A DNA stretch of 63,799 nucleotides from Thiobacillus sp. 65-1059 (GTDB lineage Bacteria; Pseudomonadota; Gammaproteobacteria; Burkholderiales; Thiobacillaceae), in contig MKUE01000094.1 of NCBI GenBank assembly GCA_001897675.1, forward strand, positions 1 through 63,799, written 5' to 3'. Every line of letters begins with the position of its first letter. Within the stretch, counting starts at the first letter, position 1. The position numbers and the translations under genes are program-made. Shown piece by piece: positions 8,553-16,978 of this stretch. The notes under the pieces are model-generated. The model worked only from the letters and a program-made list of their open reading frames with translations. It did no database searches and had not been told where the DNA came from.

Positions 8553-9362
8553 TCAGACGATCACGGTATCCGCCGCTCCCTCGGCCGGATCCGGATAGCG
8601 CATTTTCAGGTTTTCCAGCGCCTCGATCAGCAGGCTGGACACCATCAGGTTGCGCGCCAGCTTGCTGTTGGCGGGAATCACGTGCCACGGCGCGTGCGCC
8701 GTGCTGGTGGCCGACAGCGCCGCCTCGTAGGCTTCCATGTAATCGTCCCACTGCGCGCGCACCGCGAGGTCGCCGGGCTGGAATTTCCACTGCTTCTCGG
8801 GGGTGTCGCGGCGTTCCTCCAGGCGCCTCTTCTGCTCGTCCCGGGAAATGTGCAGATAGAACTTCAGGATGGTGGTGCCGGTTTCCGCCAGCATTCTTTC
8901 GAAGTCGTTGATCTGGCGGAAGCGCCGTCTGCATTCGGCGGCATCGATCCAGCCGTTCACCCGCGTGATCAGCACATCCTCGTAATGCGAACGGTTGAAG
9001 ATGACGATCTCGCCGGCGCCCGGCACGTGGTGGTGCACCCGCCACAAATAGTCGCGCGCCAGCTCGTGCGGCGTGGGCGTCTTGAAGCTGGCCACGCGCA
9101 CCCCCAGCGGATCGACGCCCTGGAACACGTGACGGATGGTGGAATCCTTGCCGGCGGTGTCCATCGCCTGCAACACGACCAGGAGCTTGTGCCTGCCTTC
9201 GGCGTACAGCAACTCCTGCAGCGTTTCCAGGCGTTCGCGATAGTCGTCCAGACGCTCGCGCGCGTCGGATTTTTCCTTGCCGACGATCGCGTTGTCGCCG
9301 GCATCCCATTTCGACAACTTGACCCTGGTGTCGGGGGCAATACGGGTTTCGGCCGGCTTCAC
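8553..9362 (-). CDS. ppk2: Polyphosphate kinase 2 family protein
   Basis: A 269-residue PPK2-fold enzyme using polyphosphate to phosphorylate nucleotides. Walker A is AMDTAGKDS (~66), with a downstream VFQGVDPLGVRVASFK, Walker B region IFNRSHYEDVL (~121) and the lid KRRLEERRD. The overall pattern (LLYAEGRHKLLVV, WKFQPGDL, WDDYMEAYE) resembles the class III single-domain PPK2 enzymes that accept AMP and ADP; the class assignment is inference. The GTG at 9362 overlaps the preceding lipoprotein stop (GTGA) and has GGGGAA upstream, so I prefer it over the long open extension to 9635, which covers the lipoprotein gene. The last gene of the efflux operon, it is convergent with the GGDEF gene only four bases away. 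Confidence 0.92.
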   Translation of the reverse strand: MKPAETRIAPDTRVKLSKWDAGDNAIVGKEKSDARERLDDYRERLETLQELLYAEGRHKLLVVLQAMDTAGKDSTIRHVFQGVDPLGVRVASFKTPTPHELARDYLWRVHHHVPGAGEIVIFNRSHYEDVLITRVNGWIDAAECRRRFRQINDFERMLAETGTTILKFYLHISRDEQKRRLEERRDTPEKQWKFQPGDLAVRAQWDDYMEAYEAALSATSTAHAPWHVIPANSKLARNLMVSSLLIEALENLKMRYPDPAEGAADTVIV

Positions 9363-9910
9363 AGGCGTTCCCCGGGCGGAATCAGGCTCATCCAGCCGCC
9401 CACCGCCTGGCGGATCTCGTCCAGGCTGAGATGCCGCATCAACGCGCGATTGCCGGGCGCCATCTGGTTCCAGGCGCAACTCATGCCGCGCAGATTCGGC
9501 TGGGCCGCGTCGCGCAGGCGGAATTCGGTTTTGAAGTAGAGGAAAGTCGGATCGCCGTCGTCGGCGACGAACCTCGCCTTGGCGAAAGGCGAAGCCGTCG
9601 CGGCGACGGGGCTGACGCTGCGGGTCACCCGCCATACCTCGAAGCGCCCCGGCTGCAGCGTCTGCGCTTCGGCGCGCACCGTGTTCAACTCCACCACGCA
9701 GAACGGAGCGTACTCCTGCACGCTGTTGCGCGGCACGATGCGGCCGTATTGCAGGCGCACCGTGGCGGCATCCGGCGGAATCGTCAGCGGCCGGTTCAAC
9801 TGCACCGTCCAGCCCGGCGCATAGGTGTAATACGGCGACGCCGGGTCAGGCGACTGCAGTCCCGCACAGCCGCCCAGCAACAGCACGAGTCCAAGTCCGA
9901 TCGTCTTCAT
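9359..9910 (-). CDS. Small lipoprotein of unknown function
   Basis: A 183-residue exported lipoprotein. The N-terminus MKTIGLGLVLLLGGCAG has a hydrophobic stretch and the lipobox LGGC, giving a mature lipidated Cys at ~15. The ATG at 9910 has a strong AGGAGG four bases upstream, better than the in-frame ATG at 9925. The mature part contains TIPPDAATVRLQYGRIVPRN and a later C-containing GMSCAWN stretch. I recall similar unnamed proteins in betaproteobacteria but cannot assign a function. It sits between the RND pump and ppk2 and overlaps ppk2 by four bases. Confidence 0.85.
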   Translation of the reverse strand: MKTIGLGLVLLLGGCAGLQSPDPASPYYTYAPGWTVQLNRPLTIPPDAATVRLQYGRIVPRNSVQEYAPFCVVELNTVRAEAQTLQPGRFEVWRVTRSVSPVAATASPFAKARFVADDGDPTFLYFKTEFRLRDAAQPNLRGMSCAWNQMAPGNRALMRHLSLDEIRQAVGGWMSLIPPGERL

Positions 9911-9933
9911 GCGGCCTCCTTGCAACGGGCATC

Positions 9934-12900
9934 CTATTGGTTCGGTTTAACCCGAAACCACGCCGCATACAAGGCCGGCAGGAAAAACAGGGTGAGAACG
10001 GTCGCCGCGACCAGGCCGCCCATGACCGACACCGCCATCGGTCCCCAGAAAATCGAACGCGACAGCGGGATCATCGCCAGCACCGCGGCAGCGGCGGTAA
10101 GGCTGATCGGACGCATCCGCCGTACCGTCGACTCGACGATCGCATCCCATTGCGACAGGCCGCGCGCGATGTCCTGCTGGATCTGGTCGACCAGAATCAC
10201 CGAGTTGCGCATGATCATGCCGGCCAGCGAGATGATCCCCAGCAGCGCGACGAAACCCATCGCCTGGCCGCTCAGCAGCAGCGCGATCGCCACCCCGATG
10301 ATGCCGAGCGGCGCGGTCAGCACCACCAGCAGCGCGCGCGGAAAGCTGCCGAGCTGCAGCATCAGCAGGCTCAGCGTGGTGATCACGACCAGCGGCCACG
10401 ATGCGCCGATGGCGGCATTGGCCTTGGCGCTGCTTTCCACCGGCCCGCCGACTTCCAGCCGGAAGCCGTCCGGCAGCCGGGCCTTGAATGCGGCCACCTG
10501 CGGCGCGATGGCATCGATGATGGTGGCAGGCTGGGTCTTGCCCACCGGATCGCCGCGCACCGCGATCGTCGGCAGGCGGTCGCGCCGCCAGATCACGCCG
10601 TCCTCGAACACCGGCTCGAGGCGGGCGATCTGCCCCAAGGTCACGCTCTGGCCGTTGAAGCGGCCGACCGGAAGCGACTTCAATGCATCGACGTCGCGGT
10701 GTTCGTTGCGCGGCGTGCGCAGCACCACGTCGATCAGCAGGTCGTTTTCGCGGAACTGGGTGACGCTGACGCCCGACAGCTGCAACGCCACCAGCCGGCC
10801 GACCAGGTCGGAACTCAAGCCCAGCGCCTTGATCTTGTCCTGATCGAGGTGCGCCTTGAGCGCCAGCGACTGTTCGTTCCAGTCGAGGTTCACCGCCGTC
10901 ACCTGCGGCTGCGCGGCGACGATCTTGCGCAGTTTCTCGGCTTCGATCTTCAATTGCGGAATGTCGGGGCCGCTCAAGCGGTATTGCACCGGATAGCCGG
11001 CCGGCGGGCCGTACTCGAAGCGCACCGCGCGTCCGCGCACATTGGGAAAATCGGTCTCGAACAGCCGCTGGATGCGGGCGAGTTCGCGTTCGCGCGCCGG
11101 CACATCCTTCGCGATCACCACCAGTTGCGCAAAGTTGCGGTTGTTCAGGCGCTGATCCAGCGCCAGTACGAAACGCGGTGCCCCCTGGCCGATGTAGTTG
11201 AGGACATGGGCCACGTCCCGGTCCTGCCGCAGCAGGGTTTCGAGCCTGAGCGCTTCGGCGCGCGCGGCATCGATCGAGGCGCCTTCCGGCAGCCACAGCT
11301 CGATCAGGATTTCCAGCCGGTCGGACTGCGGGAAGAACTGTTTTTCGACCCGCTGCATCGCGGCCAGCCCCACCGCCAGCGCGACCACCGTCAGCGCAAT
11401 CACCGTCCGGCGATGCGTCACGCACCAGGTCACCGCGGCGCGGAAGCGCCGGTAGAAGGGCGTCAGGTAGGCGGCGTTTTCATCGGTCACGTGCTGGCTG
11501 GGTTTCAGCAGGGCATGTCCGAGATAGGGGGTGACCACCACCGCCACCAGCCAGGACGACAGCAGCGCGATCGTGGTCACCGCAAAAATCGCAAAGGTGT
11601 ACTCGCCGACCACCGATTTGGCCAGCGCGATCGGCAGAAACGCCGTGGCGGTGAGCAGGGTGCCGGTGAGCATGGGAAACGCGGTTGACTGGAAGGCATA
11701 GGTGGCGGCCTCGAAGCGATTCCAGCCGGCTTCGAGCTTGTGCGCCATCATTTCCACCGCGATGATGGCGTCGTCCACCAGCAGGCCGAGCGCAATGATG
11801 AGCGCGCCGGTGGAAATACGGTGCAGGTCGATGCCGAACAGCCACATCGCGCTGAAGGTGATCGCCAGCACCACCGGAATGGACAGCGTCACCACCAGCC
11901 CGGCGCGCCACTTGAGCGCCAGGAAGGTCACCGCCAGCACGATGGCGACGGCTTCGAGGAAGCTCTGCATGAAGAGCTTGACCGCGTGGCTGACGATGCT
12001 GGGCTGGTCGTGAACCTGGCGGATTTCCAGGCCCACCGGCAGCGTCTTTTGCAGCGTTTCCATGGCGGCGGCGACGGCGCGTCCCATGGCCACCACATCC
12101 CCGCCGTCGGCCAGCGACACCCCGAGCAATACCGCCGCTTCGCCCTGCGAGCGGATTTCGGCGACGGGCGGATCCTCGTAGCGGCGCGTCACCTCGGCGA
12201 TGTCGCCCAGCCGCAGGCGGTGCGCGCCCACCCGGATAACGGTTTCGCGCAGGCGCTCCACCTCGGAATACGCCCCCGATATGCGCAGCGGGATCGACAG
12301 CACGTCGTTTTCCACCCGGCCATCGGCGACCACGCTGTTCTGCTCCTGCACCGCCTGCATGATCTGCTGCGGGGTGAGGCCCAGCGCGGCGAGCTTCTGG
12401 GCGGGAATCTCGATATAGATTTTTTCCGCCACGATGCCGAACAGTTCGACCTTGCCGACGTTGGCCAGGCGGCGCACTTCGCGCTGCGCGTCTTCGGCGG
12501 CGCGGCGCAGTTCGGCGCGGCTGAAGCCCTCGCCGGTGAAGGCGTAGATCGAACCGAAGGTATCGCCGAACTCGTCGTTGAAAAACGGCCCCTGCACCCC
12601 GGCGGGCAACTGCGGTTCGAGGTCGCCGATTTTCTTGCGCACCTGATACCAGGCCTCCGCCACATCGCGCCCGCGGACGGTCTCCTTGAGGTTCACGAAC
12701 AGCGCGGTTTCGCCCGGCTTGGCATAGCTCTGCACGAAATCCAGCTCGGGCATTTCCTGCAGTTTTTTCTCGATGCGCTCGGTCAGTTGCTCGGACACTT
12801 CCTGCGCCGTCGCACCCGGCCATTGCGCCTGGATCAGCATGGTCTTGAAAGTGAACGGCGGATCTTCGGCCTGCCCCAGCTGGATATAGGAACGCGCGCC

Positions 12901-13005
12901 CAGCAGCAGGATCAGCACGATGAAGAAGCGCACCAGCGCCGGATGCTCGATCGCCCAGCGCGACAGGTTGCCGCGCCGCGGCGCGAAGCGGGGCGGCGCG
13001 CTCAT
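9934..13005 (-). CDS. RND-family multidrug efflux pump, inner-membrane transporter
   Basis: A 1023-residue proton-driven transporter of the AcrB/HAE-like group. It has an N-terminal membrane helix (FFIVLILLLGARSY), a large periplasmic loop, the central membrane domain with LIIALGLLVDDAIIAVEMM carrying the paired aspartates (DD) of the proton relay in helix 4, a second large loop and a C-terminal membrane domain ending FFLPALYAAW. Length matches AcrB-type pumps. Its start overlaps the stop of the adaptor gene (ATGA at 13002-13005). No TolC-like outer-membrane gene is in the operon, so the channel is probably encoded elsewhere. Substrate not predictable; paired Asp argues for organic compounds rather than heavy metals. 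Confidence 0.93.
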   Translation of the reverse strand: MSAPPRFAPRRGNLSRWAIEHPALVRFFIVLILLLGARSYIQLGQAEDPPFTFKTMLIQAQWPGATAQEVSEQLTERIEKKLQEMPELDFVQSYAKPGETALFVNLKETVRGRDVAEAWYQVRKKIGDLEPQLPAGVQGPFFNDEFGDTFGSIYAFTGEGFSRAELRRAAEDAQREVRRLANVGKVELFGIVAEKIYIEIPAQKLAALGLTPQQIMQAVQEQNSVVADGRVENDVLSIPLRISGAYSEVERLRETVIRVGAHRLRLGDIAEVTRRYEDPPVAEIRSQGEAAVLLGVSLADGGDVVAMGRAVAAAMETLQKTLPVGLEIRQVHDQPSIVSHAVKLFMQSFLEAVAIVLAVTFLALKWRAGLVVTLSIPVVLAITFSAMWLFGIDLHRISTGALIIALGLLVDDAIIAVEMMAHKLEAGWNRFEAATYAFQSTAFPMLTGTLLTATAFLPIALAKSVVGEYTFAIFAVTTIALLSSWLVAVVVTPYLGHALLKPSQHVTDENAAYLTPFYRRFRAAVTWCVTHRRTVIALTVVALAVGLAAMQRVEKQFFPQSDRLEILIELWLPEGASIDAARAEALRLETLLRQDRDVAHVLNYIGQGAPRFVLALDQRLNNRNFAQLVVIAKDVPARERELARIQRLFETDFPNVRGRAVRFEYGPPAGYPVQYRLSGPDIPQLKIEAEKLRKIVAAQPQVTAVNLDWNEQSLALKAHLDQDKIKALGLSSDLVGRLVALQLSGVSVTQFRENDLLIDVVLRTPRNEHRDVDALKSLPVGRFNGQSVTLGQIARLEPVFEDGVIWRRDRLPTIAVRGDPVGKTQPATIIDAIAPQVAAFKARLPDGFRLEVGGPVESSAKANAAIGASWPLVVITTLSLLMLQLGSFPRALLVVLTAPLGIIGVAIALLLSGQAMGFVALLGIISLAGMIMRNSVILVDQIQQDIARGLSQWDAIVESTVRRMRPISLTAAAAVLAMIPLSRSIFWGPMAVSVMGGLVAATVLTLFFLPALYAAWFRVKPNQ

Positions 13006-14078
13006 GGCTGCCTAGAAGGCGCCAGACGCACCTGCTGGCCCGGCGCGATCTTGTGCACGCCCGCGGTCACCACCCATTCGCCGGCCGCCAGCCCCGCCGT
13101 CACCACTGCGCGATCGCCGCTCAAGCCGCCCAGCCGCACGCTGCGCGGCGCCACTTTCCGGGTTCGGCGATCGACCACCCAGACCTGCGGCTGGCCGTTG
13201 ATTCTGAACAGCGCGGTCTGCGCCACCGACAGGTTCGGCGCAGCCTCGCTGCCGACATCCACCGTGGCGCTCATGCCGAGCTTCACCCCCGCATCCGGCG
13301 TGATGAAACTCACGCGCGCGCTGTACGTCCGGCTCGCGGCATCGGCCATCGGCGACAACTCGCGCAAACGGCCGGCATAGTCCGTCCCCGGCGCCGACCA
13401 CAGACGGATGTTCAGGTTCTGCGCCGCACGCACTGCCGCGAGCGCATTTTCCGGCACGTCGATGCGCACTTCCCGTTCGCCGTTGCGCGCCAGTTGCGCC
13501 ACCGGCTGCCCCGCCTCCACCACCTGCCCGGCTTCAAAGGAGATCGCCGTCACCACGCCCGCGTGCGGCGCGGTCAGCCGCGTGTAGGCCTGCTGGTTGC
13601 CCTGGCGCTCGGCCTCGGCGCGCAACTGGCGCACCCGCGCCGTCGCCGCTTCGGCAGCGGTCCGGCGGCGGTCGAGTTCGGCCGGGGAAATGAAATTCTG
13701 CGCCCGCAGTTCGGCGTAGCGCTGCAAGTCCTGCTGCGCCAGCCCGGCTTCGGCCTCGGCGGCGCTGAGTTGCGCCCGCGCCGCGCTCGCCGCCAGCGCG
13801 TAATCCTGCGGGTCCAGCGTGGCGATGAGCTGGCCGGCCCTGACCTGCGTGCCGACCTCCACCGCGCGGGTCTGCACCCGGCCGGCGACCCGGAATGCCA
13901 GCGCGGTCTCGTAGCGCGCGCGGACCTCGCCGGCATAGCGCGCGCCGCTGCGCGCAGCATGCAGGCCGACCTGCTCGGCGCGCACCGTACGCACATCCTC
14001 GGGCACCGCAGGCGGCGCATCGCGCCCACAGCCGGACAGCAGCAATAGGAGGAGGGTCGGCAACAGGGGCGTTTTCAT
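13002..14078 (-). CDS. RND efflux periplasmic adaptor (membrane fusion lipoprotein)
   Basis: A 358-residue HlyD/AcrA-type adaptor linking the pump to an outer-membrane channel. The start at 14078 gives MKTPLLPTLLLLLLSGCGRD, a lipoprotein signal with lipobox LSGC. Next come a barrel-sandwich strand (VGTQVRAGQLIATLD), an alpha-helical hairpin of heptad-like Ala/Glu/Arg repeats (~95-160) and the second half of the lipoyl domain (TAPHAGVVTAISFEAGQVV). A beta-barrel and membrane-proximal domain end ITAGVHKIAPGQQV-like. First gene of the operon; promoter must lie in 14079-14178, shared with the divergent zur gene. Confidence 0.92.
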   Translation of the reverse strand: MKTPLLPTLLLLLLSGCGRDAPPAVPEDVRTVRAEQVGLHAARSGARYAGEVRARYETALAFRVAGRVQTRAVEVGTQVRAGQLIATLDPQDYALAASAARAQLSAAEAEAGLAQQDLQRYAELRAQNFISPAELDRRRTAAEAATARVRQLRAEAERQGNQQAYTRLTAPHAGVVTAISFEAGQVVEAGQPVAQLARNGEREVRIDVPENALAAVRAAQNLNIRLWSAPGTDYAGRLRELSPMADAASRTYSARVSFITPDAGVKLGMSATVDVGSEAAPNLSVAQTALFRINGQPQVWVVDRRTRKVAPRSVRLGGLSGDRAVVTAGLAAGEWVVTAGVHKIAPGQQVRLAPSRQP

Positions 14079-14133
14079 GGCGGGATTATCGCGTAATCGC
14101 ATGTCCCTGGTTGGCACGCCATCAGCGCATTTT

Positions 14134-14179
14134 TGCAACTGTGTTGCATTTTTTCGCATCGCGTCCTACAATCGGCGCA
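14134..14179 (+). promoter_or_regulatory. zur promoter with overlapping 15-bp palindrome (candidate Zur operator)
   Basis: TGCAAC-TGT-GTTGCA (14134-14148) is a perfect inverted repeat in an AT-rich stretch. Its right half forms part of a -35-like TTGCAT (14144-14149), 17 bases before a -10-like TACAAT (14167-14172). Transcription would begin about at the ATG of zur (14179), giving a leaderless mRNA. Overlap of palindrome and -35 implies repression, most simply by Zur itself. The same TGCAAC-N3-GTTGCA occurs at 14661. That this is the Zur site is inference. Confidence 0.6.
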
Positions 14180-14643
14180 TGCAAGCGGCCCCCGCCCCTA
14201 CCCGCCACGACCAGGCCACCCGCCTGCTGCACCAGCGCGGCGCGACCGCCACGCCGGCCCGGGTGCGGGTGCTGCAGCTGCTGCTGGCGGCCGACGCCGC
14301 GATGTCGCACCAGTCGCTGCAGCAGGCGGCGGCGGCCGGCGGCCATCCCTTCGACAAGGTGACGCTCTACCGTGTGCTCGACTGGCTGGCCGCGCAGGGG
14401 CTGGTGCACAGCGTGGCCGGACATGACCGGGTCCGCCGCTTCAGCCTGATGAACGCGCACCACGCCCATGCGCATTTCGAATGCGGCGTCTGCGGACGCT
14501 TGTTCTGCCTGCGCGGCAGCCTCGCCAGCGCCACTCCGGAACTGCCGCCCGGATTCGTCTCCGACCGGGTCGATATCACGGTGCATGGCCGCTGTGCCGA
14601 GTGCGCCGCCGCGCCCCCGGCGAGTGAAGCGAGCGAAGAATGA
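14179..14643 (+). CDS. zur: Fur-family transcriptional regulator, Zur type
   Basis: A 154-residue Fur-fold repressor. The N-terminal winged helix includes ATRLLHQRGATATPARVRVL and the recognition region HPFDKVTLYRVLDWL. The C-terminal domain has a His-rich HHAHAHFEC followed by two CxxC pairs (CGVC near 98, CAEC near 143), the structural zinc sites of Zur and Fur proteins. I chose ATG 14179 rather than the upstream in-frame ATG at 14077 because it gives the family length and sits just after a good -10 hexamer. Zinc specificity rests on the neighbours: COG0523 GTPase, DksA lacking its zinc-finger cysteines, ZnuA/B-like proteins. Confidence 0.88.
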   Translation: MQAAPAPTRHDQATRLLHQRGATATPARVRVLQLLLAADAAMSHQSLQQAAAAGGHPFDKVTLYRVLDWLAAQGLVHSVAGHDRVRRFSLMNAHHAHAHFECGVCGRLFCLRGSLASATPELPPGFVSDRVDITVHGRCAECAAAPPASEASEE

Positions 14644-14660
14644 CGGCCGCCTGCCAACCA

Positions 14661-14675
14661 TGCAACCCTGTTGCA
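14661..14675. promoter_or_regulatory. Second TGCAAC-N3-GTTGCA palindrome, upstream of dksA
   Basis: The 15-bp inverted repeat TGCAAC-CCT-GTTGCA matches the half-sites and spacing found before zur. A further GTTGCA follows at 14679-14684. It lies 18 bases after the zur stop and about 190 bases before dksA, in a 221-bp gap with no other gene. A repressor site for the dksA-cobW-yidD transport run is the simplest reading. Confidence 0.55.
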
Positions 14676-14864
14676 GGGTTGCACCGATGCACCTCGTCCC
14701 CGGGGAGAGAACCGCGGGGTATGATGCCGGGCAATGCGCGGTGCGCACTCGCCCGTGATGCGCCCGGGAGGGCAGGTATTTGCCGCCTGGGTACACACGT
14801 ATGCCCCTGCCAGCAGGATGCATGATTCACAACCTGTCTTTGCTGACTGAACGGAGTCTCCACG

Positions 14865-15284
14865 ATGCCTACCTCGTCCAAACCCCTCACCGAAGCCGCA
14901 CTGCTGAAAATGCCGGCTTCCGCCTACATGAACCCGGCCCAGCTCGCATTTTTTCGCGCCCGCCTCGAAGCCTTGCGTGATGAAATGCTCAGCAACGCGG
15001 CGGACACCAGCGAGACCCTGAAAGAAAACGAAAATTTTGCCGACCCCAACGACCGTGCCACGGTCGAGGAAGAACATATGCTGGAACAGCGGGTGCGCGA
15101 CCGCGAGCGCAAGCTGCTGAAAAAAATCCACTCCGCCCTGGCGCGCATCGATTCCGGCGAATTCGGATACTGCATGGAGACCGGCGACCCCATCGGGCTG
15201 CCCCGCCTGCTGGCCCGCCCCACCGCCGAATACTCGATCGAGGCGCAGGAGCGCCACGAAAAGAAGGAAAGGCTGCATGCCTGA
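14865..15284 (+). CDS. dksA: DksA-type RNA polymerase-binding transcription factor, cysteine-poor form
   Basis: A 139-residue DksA protein that enters the RNA polymerase secondary channel and with ppGpp resets transcription. The coiled-coil tip acidic residues appear in [12 protein letters not shown]. The C-terminal globular part reads [19 protein letters not shown] and then [11 protein letters not shown], so of the four zinc-finger cysteines only one remains (CxxT and SxxA in place of CxxC pairs). Such C-T forms are zinc-independent; many betaproteobacteria carry this form as their ordinary DksA, so it may be the housekeeping copy. ATG 14865 has GGAG upstream. Its place beside zur and a COG0523 GTPase fits a zinc-scarcity role. 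Confidence 0.92.
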   Translation: MPTSSKPLTEAALLKMPASAYMNPAQLAFFRARLEALRDEMLSNAADTSETLKENENFADPNDRATVEEEHMLEQRVRDRERKLLKKIHSALARIDSGEFGYCMETGDPIGLPRLLARPTAEYSIEAQERHEKKERLHA

Positions 15285-15305
15285 ACGCCGCCGCGAACTC
15301 CCGGC

Positions 15306-16379
15306 ATGGACGCTCCGCTAGGCAACGCCGACCCGCTTCCGGTCACCCTGCTCACCGGGTTTTTAGGCAGCGGCAAAACCACGCTGCTGAACCACCTGGT
15401 GCGCTCGCTGCCGCGTACCGCGATCCTGATGAACGAGTTCGGCGAAGTCGCGCTCGATCATCAACTGCTGCAAAAAATGCAGGGGCCGATGGCGCTGCTG
15501 TCGGGCGGCTGCGTGTGCTGCACGATTTCCGGCAGCCTGTCGCCGACCCTGAAAAACCTGTGGATGGCGCGGCAGAAGGGCGATATTCCCGCATTCGAGC
15601 GCGTCATCATCGAAACCACCGGCGTGGCCGACCCGGTGCCGGTGCTCGACAACCTGCTGCACGACAACTGGGTGCGCGCGCGCTTCCGCCTCGACGGCGT
15701 GGTCACCACGGTCGATGCGCAGTTCGGCGAGGACCAGCTGGACGCGCACTTCGAGGCGGTGAAGCAGGTGGCGGTAGCCGACCGCCTGCTGCTCACCAAG
15801 ACCGACCTCGCAGCGCCGGACCGGATCGCCGCCCTGCGCGAACGGCTGGCCGCGCTCAACCCGGCAGCCGACGTCGTCACGGTGACGCGCGGCGAGCTCG
15901 ACCCCGCGGCGATCCAGAACCTGGGGCTGTGGAATGCCGCGACCAAATCGCTGGAAGTGGCGCGCTGGCTGAAGCAGCAGCGCTATCGGCCGGCCGGCGC
16001 CAGCCCCGCCATCGGAAAAACGCCGCGCGCACTGCACGACGCGCGCATCCAGGCATTTTCGGTGGTGCTCGCCACGCCGCTGGACCGCTACGGCCTGCAA
16101 TCCGCACTCGGCATGCTCACCTCGTTTCGCGCGGAAAGCCTGCTGCGCTTCAAGGCGATCGTGAACCTCGAGGGCGACGCCCAGCCGCTGGTGCTGCACG
16201 GCGTACAGCACGTGCTGTATCCCGAGGTAAGGCTCGACGCCTGGCCGGACGCGGATCGCCGCAGCCGTTTCGTCTTCATCGTGCGCGACCTCGAGCCCGG
16301 CTTCGTGGAAAAGCTGCTGGCCGATTTCACCGGTGCGGCGCGCAGCCAGGCCGAGCCCGGCGCGCAGGCAATTCCATGA
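15306..16379 (+). CDS. CobW/COG0523 G3E-family GTPase, putative zinc chaperone
   Basis: A 357-residue metal-chaperone GTPase. Walker A is GFLGSGKTT (~19-27); the metal-binding CxCC motif is GGCVCC (~66-71); Walker B/switch is ETTGVADP; the GTP base motif is LLTKTDL. A C-terminal CobW_C domain with [19 protein letters not shown] follows. Such proteins deliver zinc to client enzymes under starvation when Zur-controlled; the neighbours zur and the zinc-type transport genes point that way rather than to cobalamin synthesis. Its stop overlaps the yidD start (ATGA). Confidence 0.92.
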   Translation: MDAPLGNADPLPVTLLTGFLGSGKTTLLNHLVRSLPRTAILMNEFGEVALDHQLLQKMQGPMALLSGGCVCCTISGSLSPTLKNLWMARQKGDIPAFERVIIETTGVADPVPVLDNLLHDNWVRARFRLDGVVTTVDAQFGEDQLDAHFEAVKQVAVADRLLLTKTDLAAPDRIAALRERLAALNPAADVVTVTRGELDPAAIQNLGLWNAATKSLEVARWLKQQRYRPAGASPAIGKTPRALHDARIQAFSVVLATPLDRYGLQSALGMLTSFRAESLLRFKAIVNLEGDAQPLVLHGVQHVLYPEVRLDAWPDADRRSRFVFIVRDLEPGFVEKLLADFTGAARSQAEPGAQAIP

Positions 16380-16612
16380 ACCTGGCGCAGCAATGCCTTG
16401 TCGGCGCGATCCGCCTCTACCAGTTGGCGCTCTCGCCATGGCTGGGCCGGCAATGCCGCTACCTGCCGACCTGCTCGGAATACGGCAAGGAAGCGATCGA
16501 AAAACACGGCGCGCTCAAGGGCGGCTGGCTGGCCGCCAAACGCATCGGCCGCTGCCGCCCCGGCTGCGCCCACGGCTACGACCCGGTGCCGCCAGTCGAG
16601 AAGCACAAATAA
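16376..16612 (+). CDS. yidD: YidD, membrane protein insertion efficiency factor
   Basis: A 78-residue protein with the family signature: [25 protein letters not shown], then [21 protein letters not shown] and a C-terminal [13 protein letters not shown]. The conserved cysteines of [10 protein letters not shown] and RCRPG are present. YidD helps YidC-dependent membrane insertion and normally lies between rnpA and yidC near the origin. Here it is coupled by ATGA to a zinc-chaperone GTPase and followed directly by a secreted His/Cys peptide, an odd location. Whether another copy lies by rnpA cannot be seen. Confidence 0.92.
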   Translation: MNLAQQCLVGAIRLYQLALSPWLGRQCRYLPTCSEYGKEAIEKHGALKGGWLAAKRIGRCRPGCAHGYDPVPPVEKHK

Positions 16613-16918
16613 ATGCGGCCCCTGTCCCTCCGTCGCCTGCTGCCCTGGCTGTTCGCGCTGATCCTGTTGTGCGGGCAGGCGGTGGCGTTCGCGCATACGC
16701 TGACCCATCTGCACCCGCACGACGCGGATCAGGCCAATCATCCCTGCGAAGTCTGCATCGCCCAGGCGCAGCTGGGTTCGGTCGCGCCGCCCAGCCTGCT
16801 CGTCCTGACGATTCCGCCTGGCGCCCGCATGGGCCGGCCCGCCGACGCGCCCGTGCGCGTCGATCTCGCGCCTCGTCCCGCCCGCGCCCGCGCCCCGCCC
16901 TTTTCCGTCCACGCCTGA
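16613..16918 (+). CDS. Small exported His/Cys-containing protein (DUF2946-like)
   Basis: A 101-residue protein with an N-terminal membrane/signal segment (LLPWLFALILLCGQAVAFAH) and a short motif HTLTHLHPHDADQ followed by PCEVC, giving four His and two Cys within 25 residues, a likely metal site. The tail is Pro/Arg/Ala-rich and probably unstructured. It resembles the small DUF2946 proteins that precede metal-linked outer-membrane receptors; the family match is by memory. It starts directly after the yidD stop and precedes an outer-membrane barrel gene. Confidence 0.65.
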   Translation: MRPLSLRRLLPWLFALILLCGQAVAFAHTLTHLHPHDADQANHPCEVCIAQAQLGSVAPPSLLVLTIPPGARMGRPADAPVRVDLAPRPARARAPPFSVHA

Positions 16919-16927
16919 CCTTCATCC

Positions 16928-16952
16928 GGCCCGCGCAACGCCAGCGCGGGCC
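16928..16952 (+). other. Perfect 9-bp hairpin before the outer-membrane barrel gene
   Basis: GGCCCGCGC (16928-16936), a seven-base loop and GCGCGGGCC (16944-16952). No T run follows, so it is more likely an mRNA-stability or attenuating hairpin than a terminator. GGAG at 16969-16972 precedes the ATG at 16979. Confidence 0.5.
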
Positions 16953-16978
16953 AGTGTCATTCGTTTACGGAGTGAAAA

